NCBI RefSeq assembly: GCF_902459465.1
Contig: NC_047071.1
Span: 9,874,002-9,938,001, forward strand
Source of the DNA: Asterias rubens
Taxonomy: Eukaryota; Echinodermata; Asteroidea; Forcipulatida; Asteriidae
Reading direction: 5' to 3'
DNA: 64,000 nucleotides
In this document: piece by piece, positions 26,701 through 38,700 of the stretch
Position numbering within the stretch: the stretch's first letter is position 1
Layout: the number at the start of each line of letters is the position of its first letter
The notes under the pieces: generated by a model
Databases searched by the model: none
What the model saw: only the letters and a program-made list of their open reading frames with translations
What the model was told of the DNA's origin: nothing
Position numbers and translations under genes: made by a program

Positions 26701-29700
26701 TATTGCACTTGAAAGTTTGTAAAACTAGGATACTGGGCAGGAAATTGACAAAGGAGATCAATCATTGACAAAATGACAGCAACAGCAGCTCAGAAAATTG
26801 GTATTTAAAGTCACATATGTACAAGTATGTACTTTACAAAGTTGACAAAGGTTCAGGAAAATGAAGGCTGAAGGTCCCAGGGCCTAAATTCTGATTTTCG
26901 TAGAGCTGCCTCAGAATGCAGAAAACATTCTGAGAGATTTTTGCATAAAATAAGACACCATTCACGCAGCATACATGTACATGTACTGTGACGTTGCATT
27001 CGGCCAGTAACCTCAAACTTGTTGGCATTTCTTTTGTTAACTACAGTAAGCTACATGTTATTGCTGCATCATGAACGGGGCCCAGAAAAACAATACTTAA
27101 CAGCTTTGAGGAGAAACTGAAACATGAGTTACTTTTATGAACAAGGAAACACTTCAGTCCTACCACATATTAGGATGGCTAACATCAAACAATTAAAACA
27201 AGTCTGTTTGAAGTATTTACTTACATTTTAAAACGTAATGATTTACAGATAGCCACAAGCATGACAAGACCATGAATAATTGAAAAATAATTTTAAGCAG
27301 AAAATAGACAACTTCACTTTTATTACGAAGACGAGCTTTCATGAGTGAACAAAAGTTTAATTTGGCTTTCGTGGAATTAAACAGAAATTCATTAACAAAA
27401 TGAGTACTGTAGTCTGACAAGACTGCATGAACCCCACATTTCTTATTCGGAGGATATTTCTTTGGTTCTACATACGTACAGTTGTACACGACAACATTAT
27501 AGAAATCAGTCAGTGGATACAAAAACATTTTTTAAGGGGATACCAAGGGGAAATACCAGGGCATAAGAGTCCATGGTGAGCTATGTATAGGTTGGAGAAT
27601 GCTAAGTTTCCGCCATTTGGATTGCTTTAATCTGGGCACAATTTCATCGAGAAAATCAGAAAATATTGCTTACATTTTGAGCTTTTCAAAAGTGAGCAGG
27701 GTACCGTCTCAAACAGTGCACATATACATGTAACATGATAGTAGAAGTCTTAGCTGGTAACCCTTTTGCAGTGAGCCAAATTGTTTGATTGTGCTTTAGT
27801 AAAACGTTTGTGCTTTTGGCCCAGGGCCAAATTTCATAGAGCTGCTAAGCACACAAATTTGCACGATTAAAAACAGGATTACTTACCAAGTTTCCAAGTG
27901 ATTTTCAGGATAACCAAACAACAGCTGAAAACCAGTGAGTAACAAGCAAAATACAAGTGGAAATTTGGTTGGTAATCCTGGTTATATCAAAGAAGAAATT
28001 TCATGCTAAGCAAATTGTTGTGCTTAGCAGCTCTATGAAACCGAGCGCAGGTCCTTTGTTTGTCATGCGCGGAGCAGAGCAAGATGCATCTTGTATAGGG
28101 CTCACTTGATATAGTTGATATGATAGGGTGTGCCAAGTGGATCCAACCATTTCTTGATTAAACTCAACTCATCTCAAAAGGTTGGTTTTTTAATTGAAGA
28201 GGGATTCCACTTAAATCCTCTAGTCAATACTCAGCAAATAAACCACGTAAACCATGTAAACAAACAAGGAAGATTACATCAAATGCCACAGTCATGTTTC
28301 CTTGAACACATTAAACAATGGTATCTGTTTTGTTTTAAACAAAAACAAAATTCAGTTCACGCGAGCCGATTTTGATTTGGCAACATTGGAGTTAAACCCA
28401 GAAACTTAATTTCAAATTTTCAGTTGTTTCTGTTTACCCACCCACCCAAAATTTTGGGGAAAAAATATTAAAACTTGTATAATGCTGATTATTCTGAATG
28501 GCCCATACAACAGGGGGAGAAAAGTTGTTTTTACTCTTTTTTTTGTGGTACAAATTAATCAACTGGTATTCATGGAAGCTTTTCCGGTTTGACTTTCTTT
28601 TTTACAAATAGACATTCTTTCAGTTCCGTTTCCCATGCTTAATAAATAAATACCTCATGATGAACACAGCTGTATTCAGTAAGGCAATGGAACCATTACT
28701 TGGAAGCAGTGACTACAGTACAATGTACGTTTTTTGTTGACATTTCCTCATAGTTCAGATGACTTTCACTTTGATCAATGGTTATGAATGTTACGCTATG
28801 ACTTTGAACATTTCAGATTTTGAAGTTCTCATGTGGCCAGATCTTGTTTTTTAATTTTAAAATGTTTCCACACAAGAAAAAACACATACAAATTTTAATT
28901 AAAGGCAGTGACACTATTGGTAATTATTCCAAATAATTATTAGCATAAAACCTTGATGGTATAAAACATTGTGAGAAACGACTACCTTTGAAGTGCCATA
29001 GTTTTCGAGAAAGAAGTAATTTTCCACGAATTTGATTTCTAGACCTCAGATTTAGAACATGAGGTTGTGAAATCAACCATCTAAACGCACACAACGTCGT
29101 GTGACAAGGGTATTTTTTATACATTCATTATTATCTCGCAACTTTGATGACCAATTGAGCTCAAATTTTCACAGGTTTGTTAGTTTAAATGCTTATGTTG
29201 AGATACACCAACCGTTGACTATTACCAATAGTGTCCACTGCCTTTAATTACGTAGTTGTTTAAATTCTTAACAAAATCATACACTATGACAAATTCGTCC
29301 AAAGTTACTTCTTGGATTACATAAAATAAAATAAAATTATTTAAGGAAAATAAATCCTCCAAATCCTCCAACACATGTACTAATTATTGAAGTCAATTAT
29401 GCGGTTGTACTTTTAGAAATGCAGCCAGGTGAAAGACTGCCATTAAATAAGACAAATCCCTTGCTTGCAAACTATGCACACAAACCTCAAATCAATACTA
29501 CCAAATAGTAACCTCAGGCCAAACAAATTACTTGTTCTTCTTCAACTGGAAACACAGCGTTACACTGACACCCTCCCACTTAAACACAATTTGTAGGAAA
29601 ATTAATAGTCTTGATTCAAAGATGTGTTGGTGTAAAATGGCCGTTACACAACCAGGATTCACATTTTGGAGGAAATCAACAAGACAGCAGGGCTTAAAGG

Positions 29701-32700
29701 GAAGGTAAACTTTTGGTAATAACTCAAAACAATAATTAGCTTAAAAACTGACTTGGTAACGAGCATTGTAGAGCTGTTGATGTAGTATAAAACATTGTGA
29801 GAAACGGCTCCCTCTGAAGTAGCATTGATTTTGAGAAAGAGGTAATTTCTCACTAAAATATTAAAAGACTTGTAGCTAGAAGTCTTTTATTCCTGTCTGA
29901 AAGCACACAAATTCGTCCAACAAACTTGTTTTTTCTCTCATCATGTTTTCGCAACTTTGATGACCAATTTAGCTCAAATTTTCACATGCTTGTTATTTTA
30001 TGCCTACATGTATGTATGTTGGGATACACCAAGTAAGAAGACTTGTCTTTGACGATTACCAAACGTGTACCTTCCCTTTAATACGTGTACATGTAGCTAA
30101 AAATTTTACTTTGTCACCTGAAACATTTTTGCAAGACCAGAGTCTAAATGAAAAGAAAAGATTCACAGTTTCACATTTCAGCTGTATTGGAGCAAGCTTT
30201 TGAGAGAAGATTGGTCACATTCTTGTTTATGGCTAGATGGGTTAATACTTTTACATGTAATACGCAACAGAATTGAAAGATAAATTTAGTATCAAATTTG
30301 AACGTCTTTAGTGCACACATGGAAAACCATTTTCACTTTTTACTTGTAAACTGTGATGATTGAAATAAATAAATTGAATTGTTTTGTATTCTGAGTTTAA
30401 ATTAGAAACATTGCATCCTGGCGGACTTGCCCTTTTTACTTGTAAACTGTGATGATTGAAATAAATAAATTGAATTGTACTGTATTCTGAGTTTAAATTA
30501 GAAACATTGCTTTCTGGCGGACTTGCCTGGTTGACTGTTTGCTGGCCTGACACTAAAATCACTGGCCTGCAGTCGGGTGTAAATTGTCAACTCGGCCAAC
30601 AGTGTCACCCAGAGACCAAACGAGTTTGCACTTCAAGCATTGTTTTGTTTGTGACAATGTTATCTAAAGTGCTATTCACACGACAGAAATTTAACTGGGG
30701 TGCCTTGCTTTATTTTATCATGGTTTTACAAAGTAGTAATGTTTGAAAATATTATTCAAGAGAGCTTGGACAGTAGAAACAATTGTTGTCTTTTCACACA
30801 AGGAAAATTATTGTAAAGTTTGACAACCATGCTACAATTTAGCAAGGGACACTTGCTAAAGTGGTCTTGTGTGAAAGGGGCTCTACAGTTAGTATCATAT
30901 CTGAAATACATGTATGTAATTAACAAAGACCTGAACTTCACCAAATGGTCATATCTTCATGATCTTGGTATGTCATTAGCTTTCCTCTGACATGTCTGAT
31001 AAGGAATGCACAGGCCCAACTACTACATGAAAGCTTCAAGATCCACTTTACATTTTCAATCTTCATGTTTTACTTACGGCATGGTTTCTGAAAAGCTCTA
31101 AAGCCCGCTTTACGTCAAATTTTCTGGCCATGAGGAAGCGTACCGCTGTCTTCCATGATACTGGTGCCACATTGTGCTCTGCACGAACTCTATTCAGATG
31201 ATCTAAGAAAAGATGTGTGGCCTAGAGAACGGGGAAAAACAAATGATAGATAAGTGATGTGTAAAGCTACCTGCATTATTTAAGGGTCAACATTCCACAT
31301 AAGAAAGGTTTAAAGAATGAACTAACCCAACTAAATAATTCAAATGAGTATGAGTACATATGTATGGTGATTACTTTAACCATGATTCTTGTAAACAATT
31401 ATCATACATACATAAATTATACAAAATATATTACAATGGTTTCGATTACACCCATGTTAAAAAAATATAAGCACATTTTTGTGCCTTTATTTTGTAACAA
31501 GCAAATGCTTTTGTAGTATCAAAAGCACTTGTTCACAAACAGTGACAGTCTCTAAAGCCTACAAATCACCCTCTTAAAAGATCAAGCTCATTTCAAGCAA
31601 CAACACGAGATAGTACACCGCAAGAAGGAATTAGTTGATATTCATCGCAGCTACCCAGCTGAGCCGAGAGGACATTTTGCCATACTGCATGTACCCTCTA
31701 AACACAAACACAAAGTTAAACAAGACTAGTACATAATGTGCAACCCAAGTACAGTCAAGCGCAACATGAATGTATCACACGTTGGTGTACAGACGCCACT
31801 AGTGTCAACCTGTATGAAACATGAATCAAGTCAGTGGGGACCTTCGCTAATCACTTCCCCTCAAGTCACCGATTTCTGTCTGGTCTTCATCAACAAGGCA
31901 GGTACAATGTTCAGCGAAACGGTCCTGATAGAGGCTTTGCCAAATTGAACCAAATAGACGGAGGCAATGAAAGCAATTTAAGACTAAAATCCTCAATGCC
32001 TCACGCCTTTGCAGCAATCCAATAGAGGCCTCGGATCTTCTCCAATATTGCCTCTTCTTGAGAAGAAACATCTTTGACCTTTCAACACTTCACAGGTGAT
32101 TTTCGGCGCTTGCAAGTTTTATAAAGACAGGCTTTTTTCACTAAGCCATGTAAGCTGAGGGCATTTCTCGTTTTAAATTAAGGGGCACTGGGGTAATTTG
32201 TAAAGGGTTGTCTCCAAGGCTACTCATACAGCAAATAAACACATTCAATACATCCCATTTTAGAGAAGTCAACTGTTTTCAATTTTGTCCTTATCTAATT
32301 AAAGTCAGCTTTTGAAAATCTCAAAAACAAATTGTTTTTGACATTGCTTTGACAATTGTTCATAACCTTAACTGCTTAAGCCAGGTTCATGTACATGTAC
32401 ATGTACTTCCTGCGGAACAAATTTGACGTAAATTTGACGTCACAATGCTGTTTCTGCTGCGAATATTTTCAGGAGTCGAGCACAGCTCAACTGCTGCATA
32501 TTATTCATTGCGAATTTGTGACGTCAACACTCGCTTCGCATTCGCAGGACGTACATGTACATGTAGGAACCGGGCTTTAGAAATGTTTACAGTGAACCCC
32601 ACTTTGCCCATTGAGTTGTACACATACATGCTACAGGGGTGCATGAATCAAAATCAACTTACTTATGTTGTCACATTAATCTTGTACAGGAGCATTTTGG

Positions 32701-35700
32701 TTTATAATCATAGATTTAAATATATAAGAACTAGAGGGCACACTGGCCTATATACGCGGCACCACATGCGCGCATGCCACCATTTTCTAAGTTGACAAAA
32801 ACAGCATCGCACAGAGTGCATTTGTGCAGCCGATTTGTAAGTTGACAAAACAGCATCGCGTAGCGTTCAATAAACAAACTCCAACGTGTACTTCATATTC
32901 AACGCGCATGCAGAATGGCGCGCGTGTCTCCTTGCGTTCCTGTCGCGTTTGTGCAAGCAGCATCACCAGTGCGCCTTCTAGTTTGTATATAACTCTATGT
33001 TTATAATGTACAATACACATGTTCATACATGTAGCCAACAAGATGATATTGATACAACATATTTTGCCAAAAACATACACAATACAAATTACAAGCTAGG
33101 CCTAAAGACATGTAGTATGTAATGATACACAAAGTTTTTAAAACAAAAAGGTAATGAAATGTAGTGTCACATGGCACAGAAGTGATTGTTGAATGCCCAA
33201 CATTAACAGAATGAGTGTGAATTCATAAAATATGCGCATACAAAATCAACTACCCAGAACATGTATCAAGTACTGTGCAGATTCTACGGAGTAAGACTGA
33301 ACCATGACTGTACAACACACATCATTATTTAGATATACATGTAGTTGAATGATTACACATTGTAAGTGGGAAGCAAAGTACCCAATTCCGCAATCCACAT
33401 ACAATGCCGATTAAATGCCCGCAACTTACACAGACATAATCCTCATCCGCTATCCCCAACTCCATATTCTCAAAGAACAGTCCGCCGCCACTCACCGCAT
33501 CGGCAGCTTGCATCTCCCTCTCTCCCCTGCCATCGGTAACCAAGGCAACTGTTAACATGGTAATGTGTGTTTTAGATCTCATGGCCGTACTACAGTGAGA
33601 AGTGCAAGCATTCAATTCTCGCCGGTTTGCGGGGGGGGGGGAACACTTTACAGTCGGTGCGCCGCTTAATCACATTCAGTCAGGAATTCGGAGGAGTCAC
33701 TTGGCAGCAGGCCAACGCCTCAAACACGGATCGTATCTAATAGTCAAGATGCCTCTCTTGCTTCCACGTGAAACGGTTTAATCTCAAACTGAGGCCTCTC
33801 GGTTACTCACCACACACGGAGTCAGCCGCCATTATAATGTATACAAACTTGATGTTTGAACTTGAAATATCCAAAGACAATTATCACCAGTGACATGAAA
33901 CAAACTTTAAAAACTGGAGTCCAAAATGACACCTTCTGTATTTTACTACATGTAGGTGTTTTTTCTTCTTCTACACAACAATCCACCTGAGCAATGCAAG
34001 ATGCCAAACATCACCACATGTACATCATACTGAGCACATTTATAAACTCAACCATCTCTCCCTTACTTCTAATAAACAATGGCCTCTAGCTAGTCTTGTT
34101 TTTTCCTCGAATCAAAAATACACAGCTCATTTGGATGTCATTAAATGCATGAACGTCACAGTGCAGTAGATTTGAAAGAAGCAGTATTCCTCAATGAACA
34201 TACCTACGTACAGTAAATGGATGGTTATTTTATACACCACACAAGATAATGGTTTCCATTGTTACGTAAATTATAGGGTTTTCACCTTCAACCAGGATTT
34301 GACAGTTTCCGGGAAACTCTTCCTGCTATCATAGGTCAATGAATGGACAGTATGAGCAGTTTGGTCCATTGTGGCGATGCTAGAACGTAATATTACAGTA
34401 GCAAGGGGAAATGGTTCGGTGAGAGACCTTTTACAGGTGGGAATTTCTATTTCCTGTAGTGTCGGTGCAATACACTGCTACATGTTGTACACGTGTGTAG
34501 TACTAAAAACCATAATTTACACTGCGGCAGTGACAGATTGAAATTTTATATCAGTGAGTTTTTAGATTGAATTGTTTTGTTTTGGGGGTTTTTTTTTTAC
34601 AGATAGTTACAAACTCAGGACTACAAATCTAGGTCTACTAAATGCTTTGTATTTTCTGTAGTTGGCAATTGGCATTTACTGTTTATGGGAAATCCGAATA
34701 AATTGATTTTTCAAATTAAATTAAAATTTAATATGAAGACCAACTTACAGTCCCAAATCCTTCTCTGTCCAATTGCCATTGTGAAGGATTCGGAAGATGT
34801 AGGGCCATGCGTTTCAATCTTATCGAAGTCCAATCAAGTTGGAGTATAACGAGCATGCCCTACATGTACATGTGGCCTATATGTGTACTAACAGTGTAGG
34901 CAGGTACACAATGTACGCGTACGAGAATAATAATAATAATAACATGCATTTATATAGCACTTAATACAAGGTTTCTAAGCGCTGAACAGGAAGTGTATGA
35001 TAACAAAAGAAAGACAATTAAAAGTCGATGAATACCACTAGTATTTTACATATTTAACAAAGGCGTCACCTCACAACGCGTAAGTTACTCATGGATTTCC
35101 TATAAAATTGATTTGACCTAAACTCACACACTGCGGGATAAATAACTGCATATTGTACACCATGTACTGTGCTTCATTTAACCACATCTTTCTGTTATTT
35201 TCACTATAAATAAATCTTGGGGTCAACTTGAAGTCAATAGGGATTGGGTGAACTAGTGCATATAACAAAAAGTGTGGTTTTCATTGTTAAATGTTATACG
35301 TATGCATTCATCCTGACATTTGGCAATCTACATGCTCTAAAGAAAAAATGAAAAATGAAAAAATAATAATCATTTGTTCTGTGGTCTATATTAAGAACAA
35401 AAATGCTTAAAATTTTCCCCCTCAAAAAAAATGACTTGTCAAAGATTGCACATTTTCTAACATAAACAGGTTGGGCAGCCTCTAGAAGGTTTTAAAAATT
35501 AGAAGCGAAGCTCATATTGCAAAGACATTAATCGATTGTAAGATCACAACAAAATATGTCTGGAGTGTTTTTTTTTAAATGTAAATTAAAACTAAGTATT
35601 TGCTGTCTGGACACAAATATTGAACTCGACCAAAATGAAGCAGAAAAAATAAAGATTGTTTCCGGCAAAACATAGTTGACTCTGCTTGTCTACAAAACAT

Positions 35701-38700
35701 AGTTGACTCTGCTTGTCTATTGTCTTTCCAGACAATTGTAAATTTAGGGATATTTTACAATTAGGGAGTGAGCCAATAATATTACTCGCAGAGTTTCAGC
35801 ATAAGTTTGAACAATGACAAAGCACCTAATCGATTATGCAGGGGAAAGAAAATAACAAATCATGAGTTCCAAGAAATGTTAAGCCCAGTTCATAATTATT
35901 TTTAGAGTATTCCTACAGACGTCATTTGTCAGACCATGTCAACTAAACTACGTATACGTTAATCATAAAATCGTTGTTATTGTACGCATTGGATGTGCAA
36001 AATGTATTGAAGTCCTTCAATGTCAAAATCTACGTCGGGTACAGTCCGAATTTTCTTCATTTTAATTACTTTGAATAATGATGTTCGGAAAACATAAGGA
36101 AATTAGGGCTTCCAGGAAACTTGGCTCAAGTAAGTTCAATTTAAACTCTTTCCACTAATATGTAGCTTTTAAAAAAGTTTAAAAAAAAATTAAAAATTCT
36201 CTGAAGTGAAATACTAGTCAGTCATGTCCGTGTGCAGCAAATTATCTACAAACATCCATTGTCAATTGCTTCCTTTCAGGTTTCAGGAGTTTTATTCTCG
36301 ATTTGAAATCAGTATGCACTTTGTTTTCCTGGAATTCTCGTTCAACGTTTTCCGCTGATTTACTTGACAAAAAAACATGTGCATTCAGGTATGACCAAGC
36401 TTTGCCAAAACCCTTTTGTGAACCACCAAGGTTACCTTTGCAGAATGTTTGCATACCACTCAGGGTCCATGGCTCATGTGAAAGGTTTGTGTAAAGCACC
36501 AAGGGAACACTTTTGCTATGTGGTTAATGTTGCAGGACAAAATTCACAATGTCTACTTTGGATTTAACTTGAAGTGAAGCACTTTCAATGATTAAAGATA
36601 TGATTCAAAGGTACTGGGATAGTGAACATATAATTGTCTACATCATACCTATTAATTATAATATTTATAAATACTGAAGGTTACATACATGTATTATCAA
36701 TCTGTAAGACCCTCTAGCGAAATAGCTTTTCAACAATGATCAGAAAGGGGGGGGGGGGGGCTTAAAGTCACTTGACACTATTGGTCATGTTGGTAATTGT
36801 CAAGGACACAACATGCATTTATAAAATAACCACCCTGTGAAAATTTTAGCTCAATCGGTCGTCGAAGTTGCGTGATAATAATGAAAGAAAAAAAGACCTT
36901 GTCACACGAGATTGTGTGCTTTCAGATGCTTGATTGAGGTCGGAGGTCTGAGGTCTCGAAATCAAACTTGTGGAATATTACTTCTTTCTAGAAAACTACG
37001 TTACTTCAGAGGGAGCCATTTCTCACAATGTTTAGTACATGTATCAACAACTCCCATGACTGGTTACCAAGTAAGGTTTTATGCTAATAATTATTTTGAG
37101 TAATATACAAATAGTGGCCAGTGCCTTTAAGGGGTGATTTGGGCTCAACAGAACTTGTAAACGCTGAAAAATTCAGCTACAAGTTACATTTAATGTCAAA
37201 CTTCAGCACCATTCTTACCAATAGTGTCCAGTGTCTTTAAGTTTACAATATAATATAACAATATAACCAATATAACCCGGACATTTTGCTGAATCGGTTT
37301 CCTCTGTGTGGTTTCAGTCTCACACCCAAATGTTTAGTTTCTGTTTTCAAATGCATGACTCCATATTATTTAAAAGTTGTATATTCAAGTCAAGCCTGAT
37401 GGGTTTAATAAATCATGTACTGTGCATAGTAGCCAGTCAATTACACAATTCTGTTCTATTCCGACAAACCTACATGTACATTGTGTACATGTACACGTAT
37501 ACTGTAGATGTTGTGACACCCGGGTGTATTTTACTATTCTTAACCCTTAGAACCCTAACCCATTCTTGCAGGGTTGTCCAACATACGATGGGTTTGTCAA
37601 ACATACGAAGGGGTGCCGGATAATAAACCCGTCACCAGACAGCTAAATCTATACTAAAGTCACTGAATCTTCTTCGTTGGAAGTGCTGCTTCGAAGATTA
37701 AATATTACCTCACTTCCATTGAGCGCATAACGTACATTACATTCGCTGTATAAGGGCCAGTCACACTGCAGCAATAACGAAAACGATAATGATCACGAAG
37801 CAAAGAAATGTTGAATTGCTACGCGCAAAATACGCGCGTGCGTATCAACCAATCGAGGGCGAGCATTTTGAACAGGAAAGTATAAATCTATTTTGTTATC
37901 GAGGCCAGTGTGACCGGGCCGAACCCTAACCCAGCCTGCTTGTAGCCTGTATCTCAAGGGGGTGTCGGAACATGCGTATCTAGGGGTGTCAAAATATTAG
38001 AGCAGTCACCAGCAAGCCAGACCCATGTGATAATAGTACGACTGATTCTTTTTCCTTGGATGATGTGCTGCTTCATAGATGAAATATTAACAAACTTTCA
38101 TTGAACGCATAGTTTTCATTCAGGCCCTGTGATTATAGTACTACCATGGAGCCAAACCTTCATAAAAAAGTTTTACACAAAATTACTCATCTTGCAACTT
38201 TGAAAATAGTCAGAAATATTAGACAAATCACCTTTGCATTTAACTTTGATTGCTACAACAAGCACCTTCATAAATATGTTTAAATTTTGAACGAGAGTTG
38301 CCCTCTACTACTCAAGTCAATTGTCAGATAGTGTGCATGCATTTCATTAACAAACGCAGATGAAGGCAACAGTATGTCAGAAATAAACAAATTTGCTGCC
38401 TTGAACAAGATGAAGCACTAATAAAATCCTTTTGATGTAGGCATGACATAAGTCTGATTAGGGTGATTGATTCTTGAGTAGTCAAAAACACGAACAGAAA
38501 AATAGTAAGTTTAAATTCACAAAACAACTTCCTAACTTGATTTGAAATTTAAATTAAAATTTAAACTTAAATTACATGAATGTTCACATAAAGTGACATA
38601 TACTGGTTGGTTATTTAATATCAAGACAATAACATCATAGTCTTTGTATTATTTATTGTGTGTTTTTACATTTTTTTTTTTAAAACAGAAGGAGGAGCAT

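Noticed and set aside
32445-32795. Open frame of 116 codons
   Set aside because: It runs across the right half of a family H MITE and the left end of a family E MITE.
36242-36567. Overlapping open frames on both strands in PTPN9 intron 1
   Set aside because: The minus-strand reading looks somewhat protein-like ([16 protein letters not shown]) but I recognise no family, and it has no repeat context or splice evidence. It could be a decayed transposon fragment.
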